Positions 35,235-43,058 of a DNA stretch of 64,000 nucleotides are shown piece by piece. The position numbers were made by a program, and so were the translations under genes. The first letter of the stretch is position 1; each line of letters opens with the position of its first letter. The notes under the pieces were generated by a model that was not told the DNA's origin, searched no databases, and was given only the letters and a program-made list of their open reading frames with translations. The DNA lies in assembly GCF_017916425.1 (NCBI RefSeq), contig NZ_JAFMSX010000005.1, forward strand, positions 62,001 to 126,000, read 5' to 3'. The stretch is from Nocardioides sp. SYSU D00065 (GTDB taxonomy: Bacteria; Actinomycetota; Actinomycetes; Propionibacteriales; Nocardioidaceae).

Positions 35235-35983
35235 GAGGCCTCCTGGCTCGTGGGACGCGGCTGGGTGAGCCGGTGGACGATGAACGAGGCGACCTCGCCG
35301 GGAGTCGTGCCGCGGCTGAAGACGCGGTCGACACCCAGCTCGTCGGCCATGGTCTCGTCGAAGCGGGGTCCCCCGACGACGAGCAGCGGTCGCTTCGCGG
35401 CCGGGTAGGCCTCGCGGAAGGCCGCCGACATCTCCCGGGTGTTGAGCAGGTGGGCGTCGCGCTGGGTGACGACCTGGGAGACCAGCACGGCGTCGGCCTT
35501 CTCCTCGCGCGCCGCCTCGACGAGCTGGGGCACGGAGACCTGGGCGCCGAGGTTGACCACCTTGAGCTCGCGGTAGTACTCCAGGCCCTTCTCCCCCGCG
35601 AACCCCTTGATGTTGAGGATCGCGTCGATGCCGACCGTGTGGGCGTCGGTGCCGATGCAGCCGCCCACCACGACCAGCCGGCGTCGCAGCGACCGCTTGA
35701 TCGCCGCGTTGGCCTCCTTGGGCGTCAGCAGCGGGTAGTCGCGCTCGACGACCTCGACCGTGCTGGGGTCGACGAGGTGGTTGACGCGCCCGTAGACGAC
35801 GAAGAAGGTGAACCCCTCCCCCATCGGCTTGGCGTGCACGACCAGGGCGGGGTCCATGCCCATCTTGTTGGCGAGCTGCACCGCGGCGCCCTCGGCGACC
35901 TTGGAGTGCTGGATGGGCAGGGTGAAGGACAGCTGCACCATCCCGTCGCCGGTGGTGTCGCCGTAGGGGCGGATCAGGCTCAT
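35231..35983 (-). CDS. kamE: Lysine 5,6-aminomutase beta subunit
   Basis: This 250-residue cobalamin-binding subunit works with KamD to move the terminal amino group of beta-lysine from C6 to C5. The B12-binding DxHxxG is at Asp113-Gly118 in GTDAHTVGID, followed by the nucleotide-tail loop LLVVGGPRF. The N-terminal roughly 90 residues form the small dimerisation/PLP-contact domain. The ATG overlaps the kamD stop by four bases. Confidence 0.95.
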   Translation of the reverse strand: MSLIRPYGDTTGDGMVQLSFTLPIQHSKVAEGAAVQLANKMGMDPALVVHAKPMGEGFTFFVVYGRVNHLVDPSTVEVVERDYPLLTPKEANAAIKRSLRRRLVVVGGCIGTDAHTVGIDAILNIKGFAGEKGLEYYRELKVVNLGAQVSVPQLVEAAREEKADAVLVSQVVTQRDAHLLNTREMSAAFREAYPAAKRPLLVVGGPRFDETMADELGVDRVFSRGTTPGEVASFIVHRLTQPRPTSQEAS

Positions 35984-37578
35984 GCGCGCCCCTCCAGGAT
36001 CTCGGTCGCCGGGTTGTAGTAGTCGGGCGCCTTCGGCGCCACGCCGTCGAGCCCCTTGCCCTTGTCGGCCGGGCGCTTCATCAGCCCGAAGGTGCCGTCG
36101 GCGATGGCGGAGAGCAGCGGCGGCTCGCCGGGCACGCTGCGATCGGCCTTGATCTCCTCCAGCAGGCCGATCGCCTCGCCGAGCACCTCGCGAGCGCGAC
36201 CGGCGATGAAGCCGTCCGGCGCGGGGCGGAAGTCCTCGTGCAGCCTGCCGGCGGCGTTCATGACGTAGCGGACGTTCTGCAGCGCGAGGTCGCGGTCGGA
36301 GATCCACGGCGTCACCACCGCCTCGGTCATCATCCCGACGAGCAGGATGCCCTGCCCGGTCAGGGCGCCGACCAGGTTGAAGAACCCGTCGAGGAGGTAG
36401 CCCTTGAAGATGTCACCGGTCATGTGACGGGTCGGAGGCATCCACTTGAGCGGGGCGTCGGGGAACAGCTCGCGCGCGAGCATCGCGTGGGCCAGCTCGA
36501 GCCGGAACGAGTCGGGCACGTCGGGGTCGATCTCGAAGGCGTGCCCCAGCCCGAGCTGCCAGTCCTCGAGCCCGGCCTCCTTGGCGAAGTACTCGTTGAG
36601 CAGCTGGCTCGTGGTGACCGTGTGCGCTGCCTCGATCGCGTCGGCCGTGGTGAGGTAGTTGTCCTCGCCGGTGTTGATGATGATGCCGGCGCGGGCGTGG
36701 ATCTGGCGGCTGAAGCGCTGGTCCACGAAGGTGCGGATCGGGTTGATGTCGCGGAACAGGATCCCGTACATCGAGTCGTTGAGCATCATGTCGAGCCGCT
36801 CGAGCCCGGCCAGCGTCGCGATCTCGGGCATGCACAACCCGGAGGCGTAGTTGGTGAGGCGGACGTAGCGACCCAGCTCCCGCGACGTCTCGTCGAGGGC
36901 GGCCCGCATGAGCCGGAAGTTCTCCTGGGTGGCGTAGGTGCCCGCGAACCCCTCGCGGGTGGCGCCCTCGGGGACGAAGTCGAGGAGCGACTGGCCGGTC
37001 GAGCGGATCACGGCGATGACGTCGGCGCCTTCCCGGGCCGCGGCCTGCGCCTGCGGGATGTCCTCGTGGATGTCGCCGGTGGCGACGATGAGGTAGATCC
37101 ACGGCTTGCTGGGAGCGTCGCCGACCTTCGCGATCATCCTCTCGCGAGCGGTGCGCTGCCGGTCGATGGTGCGCACACCTGCGGCGACCGCCCTGCGGGC
37201 AGCGGTCCTCGCCCGGGTCGCGTCCCGCCCTTCGGGGAGTCGGAACGTGACCGACCCGGCCGCGGCCTTCTGGGCCAGCGTCAGCAGGTCCTCCGCCTCG
37301 CCGCGCAGGAGGGCGTCCCACACCGGCAGGCTCACGCCGTGCTCGAGCCCGGTGTCGGCGCGTACGACGTCGGCGAGCCGGTTGACCCACGGCGTGCCGT
37401 CCGGGTCCGCTCCGCCGAGGCCGGCCAGGCGGAGGGTGGCGCGCTCGACCGAGACGGTCGTGTGGCGCTGGGCCAGGTCGACGATCGGCTTGCCGACCTC
37501 GCGCGCGAGCGTGCGCGCGCGCCGTACGTCGGCGCGGTCGATCCCGAGCTGGCTGGTGGTCCCGCCGGTTGCGGCCAT
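35980..37578 (-). CDS. kamD: Lysine 5,6-aminomutase alpha subunit
   Basis: This 532-residue PLP- and adenosylcobalamin-dependent TIM-barrel subunit is of normal family length. Conserved segments include SVERATLRLAGLGG near the N-terminus, SGLCMPEIATLAGLERLDMMLNDSMYG in pieces, and LKWMPPTRHMTGD. The ATG at 37578 shares one base with the kdd stop (TGATG), with GGAGG five bases upstream. It is part of the tightly coupled kdd-kamD-kamE-kal operon. Confidence 0.95.
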   Translation of the reverse strand: MAATGGTTSQLGIDRADVRRARTLAREVGKPIVDLAQRHTTVSVERATLRLAGLGGADPDGTPWVNRLADVVRADTGLEHGVSLPVWDALLRGEAEDLLTLAQKAAAGSVTFRLPEGRDATRARTAARRAVAAGVRTIDRQRTARERMIAKVGDAPSKPWIYLIVATGDIHEDIPQAQAAAREGADVIAVIRSTGQSLLDFVPEGATREGFAGTYATQENFRLMRAALDETSRELGRYVRLTNYASGLCMPEIATLAGLERLDMMLNDSMYGILFRDINPIRTFVDQRFSRQIHARAGIIINTGEDNYLTTADAIEAAHTVTTSQLLNEYFAKEAGLEDWQLGLGHAFEIDPDVPDSFRLELAHAMLARELFPDAPLKWMPPTRHMTGDIFKGYLLDGFFNLVGALTGQGILLVGMMTEAVVTPWISDRDLALQNVRYVMNAAGRLHEDFRPAPDGFIAGRAREVLGEAIGLLEEIKADRSVPGEPPLLSAIADGTFGLMKRPADKGKGLDGVAPKAPDYYNPATEILEGRA

Positions 37579-38657
37579 CACAGCCTCCGCTCGAAGAGCC
37601 CGCGCACGCCGGCGTCGGCGCGCAGCAGCTCCATCGCGTACGCCGCGTGGCCGGGGACGTAGCCGTTGCCGACGAGCATCCGCACGTCGGCCGCCAGCCC
37701 CTCCGCGCCGAGCGCCGCCGCGCTGAAGCTGGTGGCCATGGAGAAGAAGATCACCGTGCCGCCCCCGGCCGTGGCGAGGATCGCGCCGCCCTCGCAGCCG
37801 GGGACGTCGACGCACACCACGGTCACGTCGGCCGGTCCTCCGGCGGCCGTCACGGCGTCGCGCAGCGCGATGGGGTCGCGGGCGTCGGCGATCGCCACGG
37901 CATCGGCGAGGCCGGTGCCGGCCAGCAGGTCGTGCTCGCCCCGGTGCGGGACGACGCCGATGGTCCGCGAGGCACCCGCCGCGCGGGCGGCGGCGAGGCT
38001 GAGGGAGCCGGACTTGCCGGCACCGCCGATGACGACGACCGACGGCGCGGCGCCGCGGGCGACGTACTCCCCCACGATCCGGGCGGTCAGCGCCGGGGCG
38101 CCGCAGACGTCCATCACGCTCAGCGACAGCGCCGGGTCGAGGTCCTCGGGGATCACCGCGGCGATCGAGCGGCCGAACAGCACCGCGTAGCCGTCGCACG
38201 GGACCTGCTCGCTGCGCCCGTCCCAGGCGGCGAGGCCGTCCTCGATGACGAGAGGAGTCAAGGTGAGGCTGACCAGCGTCGCGACGCGGTCGCCCACCGC
38301 GAGGCCCAGGGGCGAGTCGGGGCCGACCTCCTCGACGGTGCCGACGAGCATGCCGCCCGACCCGGTCTCGGGGTTCTGCATCTTGCCGCGCGAGGCGACG
38401 ATGTCGAGCACCTCGGCGCGCACGGCGTCGCCGTCGGGCTCGCCGTCGCGGCTGTGCTTGCGCTCGAGCTGGCGGAACGACGCCGCGTCGAGGTTGAGGC
38501 GCTCCACCCGCACGCGGACCTCGTCGGGCCACAGGTCCTTGCGGGTGTCCAGCCGGTCCGCGGCCTGCGGCAGCACCCGGCGCTCGTCGAGCACGCGGTG
38601 CAGGCCGGTCGGGTCGCCGGCGCGGAGCTCCGCCGTGGTGTCCGAGGAGAGCATCAT
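37578..38657 (-). CDS. kdd: L-erythro-3,5-diaminohexanoate dehydrogenase
   Basis: This 359-residue NAD(P)-dependent oxidative deaminase converts 3,5-diaminohexanoate to 5-amino-3-oxohexanoate. It has a medium-chain-dehydrogenase-like fold with the Rossmann loop VVIGGAGKSGSL and an N-terminal DPTGLHRVLDERRVLPQAADRL typical of Kdd. The start is ATG 38657, nine bases after AGAAGG. TACGGT at 38689-38694 is a likely -10. It is the first gene of the operon and divergent from kamA. Confidence 0.93.
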   Translation of the reverse strand: MMLSSDTTAELRAGDPTGLHRVLDERRVLPQAADRLDTRKDLWPDEVRVRVERLNLDAASFRQLERKHSRDGEPDGDAVRAEVLDIVASRGKMQNPETGSGGMLVGTVEEVGPDSPLGLAVGDRVATLVSLTLTPLVIEDGLAAWDGRSEQVPCDGYAVLFGRSIAAVIPEDLDPALSLSVMDVCGAPALTARIVGEYVARGAAPSVVVIGGAGKSGSLSLAAARAAGASRTIGVVPHRGEHDLLAGTGLADAVAIADARDPIALRDAVTAAGGPADVTVVCVDVPGCEGGAILATAGGGTVIFFSMATSFSAAALGAEGLAADVRMLVGNGYVPGHAAYAMELLRADAGVRGLFERRL

Positions 38658-38688
38658 GCAGGGCATCCTTCTAGTCTCATGCCGTCGA

Positions 38689-38742
38689 ACCGTAAATCTT
38701 GCGGCGTGGCATTGGACGCGCCGCATGTTCTCCACGTACTCT
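38689..38742. promoter_or_regulatory. Divergent kdd/kamA promoter region with inverted repeat
   Basis: TACGGT (38689-38694, minus strand) is a -10 candidate for kdd. TTGGAC (38712-38717) with TACTCT (38737-38742) is a weak candidate for kamA. TGCGGCG (38700-38706) and CGCCGCA (38719-38725) form a 7-bp inverted repeat covering the kamA -35, suited to a shared regulator. The Lrp-type gene 3 kb away is a candidate regulator; this is inference. Confidence 0.4.
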
Positions 38743-38821
38743 CGCAGATGTGGCGCCGCCCACACAACCGGCGCGCCGTGTCGGCCGACCCCGAGCACCG
38801 GGGCCACTGCGAGGAGACCTC

Positions 38822-40276
38822 ATGATTGTCGAGACCGCCATCGGGCTCGCCACTGGACAGCCCTACCCCTACCGCCGGGTCGAGCTCGTCGAGCCCGACT
38901 GGACGCGCTTCCCCGGGTGGTCGGACGTCACCGCCGAGGACTGGGCCTCGGTCCAGTGGCAGCGTGCCCACTGCATCAAGAACGTCAAGCAGCTGCGCGA
39001 GCTCATGGGCGACCTCCTCGACGAGCGGTTCTACGCCGACCTCGAGCGCGACCAGGCCGAGCGGGCGACCATGTCCATGCTGGTGCCGCCGCAGATGATG
39101 AACACCATGGTGCCGACCTTCGAGCCGGCCGGCGCCGGGTCGATGACCGAGGCGTTCTACGCCGACCCGATCCGCCACTACATGGTGCCGGTGTTCAGCG
39201 ACCGGCGCACCGACTGGCCCTCGCACCCCCACGCGGCGCGCGACTCGCTGCACGAGCACGACATGTGGGCCACCGAGGGGCTCACCCACCGCTACCCCAC
39301 CAAGGTGCTCGCCGAGCTGCTCCCCACCTGCCCGCAGTACTGCGGCCACTGCACCCGCATGGACCTCGTCGGCAACTCGACGCCGGTCATCGACAAGCTG
39401 AAGTTCGCGGCGAAGCCCAACGACCGGCTCGGCGACATGCTCGACTACCTGCGTCGAACGCCGTCGGTGCGCGACGTCGTCGTCTCGGGCGGCGACGTGG
39501 CCAACATGCCGTGGCCGCGCCTCGAGGCGTTCCTGACGTCGGTGCTCGAGGTCGAGAACATCCGTGACATCCGCCTCGCCACGAAGGCGCTCATCGGGCT
39601 GCCCCAGCACTGGCTGCAGCCCGACGTCGTCGACGGCGTGGCCCGGGTGGCGGCACTCGCCCGCTCGCGTGGGGTCTCGCTCGCGATGCACACCCACGCC
39701 AACCACGCGAACTCCGTCACGCCGCTCGTCGCCGACGCGGCGCGGGCGATGCTCGACGCCGGCCTGCGAGACGTACGCAACCAGGGCGTGCTGCTCAACG
39801 GCGTGAACGCCGACCCGCACGCCCTGCTCGACCTGTGCTTCAACCTGCTCGACGGCGCGCAAATCATGCCCTACTACTTCTACATGTGCGACATGATCCC
39901 GTTCTCGGAGCACTGGCGGGTCTCGGTCGCCGACGCGCAGCGCCTGCAGCACCACATCATGGGCTACCTGCCGGGCTTCGCGACGCCGCGCATCGTGTGC
40001 GACGTGCCGTTCGTCGGCAAGCGTTGGGTCCACCAGCTCGCCGACTACGACGTCGAGCACGGCATCTCCTACTGGACCAAGAACTACCGCACCTCGATCG
40101 AGGCCGACGACGCCGAGGCCCTCTCGCGCCACTACGAGTACTACGACCCGATCCACACGCTGCCCGAGTCCGGCCAGCGGTGGTGGGAGGAGCACGGGCG
40201 CCTCGACGAGGCCTCGCTCAAGGCCGCCGAGATGGCCGAGGCCTCGCGGCGTACCGCCGCCCTCCAGGCCTGGTGA
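38822..40276 (+). CDS. kamA: L-lysine 2,3-aminomutase
   Basis: This 484-residue radical SAM, PLP-dependent enzyme makes L-beta-lysine from L-lysine. The cluster motif CPQYCGHC is at Cys170-Cys177. The preceding segment (ATEGLTHRYPTKVLAELLPT) and the late VCDVPFVGK, with a probable PLP lysine, fit the family. It is about 65 residues longer than clostridial KamA, mainly at the N-terminus. GAGGAG precedes the ATG at normal spacing. It is divergent from kdd-kamDE-kal, completing the first step of the pathway. Confidence 0.95.
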   Translation: MIVETAIGLATGQPYPYRRVELVEPDWTRFPGWSDVTAEDWASVQWQRAHCIKNVKQLRELMGDLLDERFYADLERDQAERATMSMLVPPQMMNTMVPTFEPAGAGSMTEAFYADPIRHYMVPVFSDRRTDWPSHPHAARDSLHEHDMWATEGLTHRYPTKVLAELLPTCPQYCGHCTRMDLVGNSTPVIDKLKFAAKPNDRLGDMLDYLRRTPSVRDVVVSGGDVANMPWPRLEAFLTSVLEVENIRDIRLATKALIGLPQHWLQPDVVDGVARVAALARSRGVSLAMHTHANHANSVTPLVADAARAMLDAGLRDVRNQGVLLNGVNADPHALLDLCFNLLDGAQIMPYYFYMCDMIPFSEHWRVSVADAQRLQHHIMGYLPGFATPRIVCDVPFVGKRWVHQLADYDVEHGISYWTKNYRTSIEADDAEALSRHYEYYDPIHTLPESGQRWWEEHGRLDEASLKAAEMAEASRRTAALQAW

Positions 40277-40312
40277 GCCTCGCCCCCCCGCGCGCTTCGC
40301 GCTGGCGCTTGA

Positions 40313-40326
40313 TGAGGAATCCCCGG
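40313..40326 (+). repeat. Half copy of palindrome A
   Basis: TGAGGAATCCCCGG equals the left half of the right-hand palindrome A (41559-41590). It lies 19 bases before the full left palindrome and looks like a decayed or partly duplicated copy. Confidence 0.7.
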
Positions 40327-40344
40327 TCAACGTGGGAGTCTTGC

Positions 40345-40405
40345 TGAGGGATCCCCGGCCGGCCGGGGATCCCTCACGTTGTCGGCCCTTGCAAGGCCTG
40401 ACAAC
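40345..40405 (+). repeat. Left inverted repeat: palindrome A plus palindrome B
   Basis: Palindrome A (40345-40376) is a perfect 32-bp palindrome with arm TGAGGGATCCCCGGCC. One base later comes palindrome B (40378-40405), an imperfect 28-bp inverted repeat GTTGTC...GACAAC around TTGCAA. The 61-bp unit matches the reverse complement of 41530-41590 at 56 positions. A further GGCCTGACAAC half of B follows at 40415-40425. Confidence 0.9.
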
Positions 40406-40559
40406 CTGCGCAACGGCCTGACAACCCGCGGAAGTCGCCGGCGAACGGATCTGCGGTGTGGGTCGCCAAGCTTCCACAGGGTTGGCTCGGCGTCCCTCAT
40501 CCACAAACTCGGAGGGCGGCAGGAGCACATGACGTCGTGCCGTGCCGAGGATGCTCCGC

Positions 40560-41507
40560 ATGGATGCTCAGCTTCGCGCCCTCATCGCACAGCATGGCGT
40601 CTTCACGCGCAAGGACGCGATCGCCGTCGGCTACCACGACACGGCGATCGCTGCACTGGTCCGTGACGGCCAGTGGGTCCGCGTGCGCCGAGGGGCGTAC
40701 GTGTTCGGCGCTGCATGGGCGCAGATGAGCACGAACGAGCGGTACGGCGTCCTGTGCCGGGCCGCCGTACGCCAGGCTCGAGCGAAGGTCGTGCTGAGCC
40801 ATCTCAGCGCGGCGAACGCGTACCAGTCGCCGCTGTGGGACTGCGACCTGACGAGGGTGCACCTCACGCGGCTCGACGAGCGCGCTGGGCGAGCCGAAGC
40901 CGGCATCGTCCAGCACCGAGGGGTCGTCGTCGAGGGCGACGTGGTGCTGCGCGAGAACGTCGCGGTCATGAGCGCCACGCGGACTGCGCTGGAGCTCACC
41001 ACTGTGCTCGACGTCGAGCACGCTCTGGTGGAGATCGACCACCTGCTCCACCACGGACACACCACGATGGCCGAGCTCTGGTCGCGATACGAGTCCATGG
41101 TCTTCTGGCCGAGGACACTGGCGACCGATCTCGTCCTCAGGCTCGCCGATGGCCGCTCGGAGTCGGTCGGCGAGACGCGTGCTCGGTTCCTCTGCTGGAG
41201 CCAGCACCTTCCCGCGCCCGTCCCGAACTACTGCGTCCGAGATGCGGCCGGCGTGGAAGTCGCGCGGGTCGACCTCGCCTGGCCGGCACTCGGCGTGTTC
41301 CTCGAGTTCGACGGCAAGGTGAAGTACGAGAGGCACCGGCGCGAGGGCGAGACGGTCTCGGACTGCGTGATCCGCGAGAAGCAGCGCGAGTCGCTGATCT
41401 GCGAGCTCACCGGCTGGCGCTGCATCCGGTTGACGTGGGCGGACCTCTACCGGCCCGAGCAGGTGGCGTCCCGGATCCGCAGCCTGTTCCGTACGCCTGC
41501 CGCCTGA
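40560..41507 (+). CDS. AbiEi-like winged-helix protein with C-terminal PD-(D/E)XK nuclease domain
   Basis: This 315-residue protein starts with an AbiEi antitoxin-type winged helix (residues 1-50, HGVFTRKDAIAVGYHDTAIAAL then RGAYVFG). It has a middle domain typical of type IV antitoxin regulators. It ends in a VSR/DUF559-like nuclease fold with Asp238, then Asp251-Gly-Lys253 in FLEFDGKVKYERH, and a closing RLTWADL. No AbiEii toxin is adjacent. Inverted 61-bp double palindromes bracket it at 40345-40405 and 41530-41590. The ATG at 40560 is nine bases after CGAGG; GTG 40542 and ATG 40551 are alternatives. Confidence 0.8.
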   Translation: MDAQLRALIAQHGVFTRKDAIAVGYHDTAIAALVRDGQWVRVRRGAYVFGAAWAQMSTNERYGVLCRAAVRQARAKVVLSHLSAANAYQSPLWDCDLTRVHLTRLDERAGRAEAGIVQHRGVVVEGDVVLRENVAVMSATRTALELTTVLDVEHALVEIDHLLHHGHTTMAELWSRYESMVFWPRTLATDLVLRLADGRSESVGETRARFLCWSQHLPAPVPNYCVRDAAGVEVARVDLAWPALGVFLEFDGKVKYERHRREGETVSDCVIREKQRESLICELTGWRCIRLTWADLYRPEQVASRIRSLFRTPAA

Positions 41508-41529
41508 GGGTTGTCCGGTTCTTCCTGAG

Positions 41530-41590
41530 GTTGTCGGCCCTTGCATGGGCCGACAACGTGAGGAATCCCCGGCCGGCCGGGGATTCCTCA
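41530..41590 (-). repeat. Right inverted repeat: palindrome B plus palindrome A
   Basis: Palindrome B (41530-41557) has perfect 11-bp arms GTTGTCGGCCC/GGGCCGACAAC around TTGCAT. Palindrome A (41559-41590) is a perfect 32-bp palindrome with arm TGAGGAATCCCCGGCC. The unit is the inverted counterpart of 40345-40405. It begins 23 bases after the nuclease gene stop and may also terminate that gene and the convergent lrp gene. Confidence 0.9.
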
Positions 41591-41622
41591 CGAGCGGCCG
41601 CAGCACCCCCGGCCAACGGCGG

Positions 41623-42075
41623 TCAGTCGACGGGGCGGTTCTCGTAGGGCGTCGACAGCACGATGGTGGTCCGCGTGGAGACCCCGGCGGCGCCGCGGAC
41701 GCGGGCGAGCAGGTCCTCGAGGTCGCGAGGCGTGGCGACGCGGATCTTCAGGATGTAGGACTCCTCGCCGGCCACGGACCAGCACGACTCGATCTCCCGG
41801 ATGCCGGCGAGCCGGTCGGGGTAGTCGTCGGGCTGCGACGGGTCGATCGGAGTGATCGAGATGAACGCCGTCAGCGGCCGGCCGAGCTGGTCGTGGTCGA
41901 TGGTGGCGCCGTAGCCCTTGATCAGGCCGCGCTGCTCGAGCCGCTTGACCCGCTGATGCACCGCGGACGTCGAGAGCTCCGTCGCCTTGCCGAGGTCGGT
42001 GAACGACATCCGGCCGTCGGCGGCCAGCAGGGCGAGGATCTGCCGGTCCTTGGACTCGACCTCGGAGGAGCTCAC
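41623..42075 (-). CDS. Lrp/AsnC-family transcriptional regulator
   Basis: This 150-residue regulator has an N-terminal winged helix (DRQILALLAADGRMSFTDLGKATELSTSAVHQRV) and a C-terminal RAM ligand-binding domain (AFISITPIDPSQ ... CWSVAGEESYILKIRV). Such proteins often sense amino acids, so control of the nearby lysine genes is plausible but unproven. TAGTCT lies six bases before the GTG at 42075, giving a leaderless message. Confidence 0.94.
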   Translation of the reverse strand: MSSSEVESKDRQILALLAADGRMSFTDLGKATELSTSAVHQRVKRLEQRGLIKGYGATIDHDQLGRPLTAFISITPIDPSQPDDYPDRLAGIREIESCWSVAGEESYILKIRVATPRDLEDLLARVRGAAGVSTRTTIVLSTPYENRPVD

Positions 42076-42081
42076 GGCGTC

Positions 42082-42087
42082 AGACTA
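42082..42087 (-). promoter_or_regulatory. -10 hexamer TAGTCT for leaderless lrp-type gene
   Basis: TAGTCT ends six bases before the GTG at 42075 and overlaps the stop codon of the upstream exonuclease gene. Confidence 0.5.
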
Positions 42088-43020
42088 GTGCGAACCGGAC
42101 AGTGCCTCGACGAGGCGCACGGCAGACGAGCCGAGGCCCCAGCGTTCGTCCAGCGCCAGGACGGCCTCGTGGTCCGCGGGCGTGCGCGGGCGAGTCAGGT
42201 CGGGCGAGCCGAGGTCGAGGTCGCGTCGTACGGCGACCACGCGCGGCGCGACGGCGAGGTAGTCGGCGGCGGCCTTGATCTTGCCTCGCGGACCGGGGCC
42301 CATGTCGGAGTCGGGGTCGCCCGCCGCCTCGACGATCGCGGCGACCGAGCCGAAGCGCGAGAGGAGGGTGGCCGCGGTCTTGTCCCCCACGCCCGCGACC
42401 CCCGGCAGGCCGTCGGAGGTGTCGCCGCGCAGGGTGGCGAGGTCGGCGTACTGGTGGGCGTCGACGCCGTACTTGGCGCGGACCCAGGCGTTGTCGACGC
42501 GCTCGTGCTTGCTGACGCCGCGGGCGACGTAGAGGACGCGCACCCCGGCCTCGTCGTCGACGAGCTGGAACAGGTCGCGGTCGCCGGTGACGATGTCGAC
42601 CGGCATCCCGGCGCCGGTGGCCAGGGTGCCGATCACGTCGTCGGCCTCCATCTCGGCGTGGCCGACGACGGGGATCCCGAAGGCCTCGAGCACCGAGAGG
42701 ATGATCGGGACCTGCGCCTCCAGCGGATCGGGCACCTCCTCGACGTCCGGCCGCGGACCGGGGACCTCGCGCACGACGCGGTGCGCCTTGTAGGAGGGGA
42801 TGAGGTCGACGCGCCACTGGGGGCGCCAGTCGTCGTCCCAGCAGCAGGCGAGGTGAGTCGGGTCGTACTCCCCGACCAGCCGGCTGATGAAGTCCATCAG
42901 CCCCCGCACGGCGTTGACCGGGGTGCCGTCGGGGGCCTTGATCGAGTCGGGCACACCGAAGAACGCGCGGAAGTACAGCGAAGCGGTGTCGAGCAGCAGG
43001 AGGCGGTCGCCGGTGGCCAT
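42085..43020 (-). CDS. 5'-3' exonuclease (FEN-like, PolA N-terminal type)
   Basis: This 311-residue stand-alone flap-endonuclease-fold exonuclease is the counterpart of mycobacterial Rv2090. Metal-binding acids are visible in LLLLDTASLYFRAFF, ACCWDDDW, MEADDVIGTL and VTGDRDLFQLV, and the helix-hairpin-helix is in DGLPGVAGVGDKTAATLL. The ATG at 43020 is preferred over 43038, though neither has a strong ribosome-binding site. It sits close to helY, as in mycobacteria. Confidence 0.92.
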   Translation of the reverse strand: MATGDRLLLLDTASLYFRAFFGVPDSIKAPDGTPVNAVRGLMDFISRLVGEYDPTHLACCWDDDWRPQWRVDLIPSYKAHRVVREVPGPRPDVEEVPDPLEAQVPIILSVLEAFGIPVVGHAEMEADDVIGTLATGAGMPVDIVTGDRDLFQLVDDEAGVRVLYVARGVSKHERVDNAWVRAKYGVDAHQYADLATLRGDTSDGLPGVAGVGDKTAATLLSRFGSVAAIVEAAGDPDSDMGPGPRGKIKAAADYLAVAPRVVAVRRDLDLGSPDLTRPRTPADHEAVLALDERWGLGSSAVRLVEALSGSH

Positions 43021-43058
43021 GGCGAGAGCCAACCACATGCGTCCGACGGCCGGCGCCC

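Larger units (their letters stand above)
40345..41590 (+). mobile_element. Candidate mobile or REP-bracketed unit around the AbiEi/nuclease gene
   Basis: One gene lies between nearly identical 61-bp inverted repeats, each made of two palindromes in mirrored order (A-B ... B-A). There is no transposase or obvious target-site duplication. The arrangement fits a cargo-type element moved in trans, a REP/MITE-like pair, or terminators duplicated together with the gene. Confidence 0.45.

Noticed and set aside
40560..41507. Complete type IV AbiE toxin-antitoxin system
   Set aside because: Only an AbiEi-like domain is present; no AbiEii nucleotidyltransferase toxin gene lies on either side.
40345..41590. 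Insertion sequence
   Set aside because: No transposase, recombinase or clear direct target duplication is present; only the inverted double palindromes support mobility.
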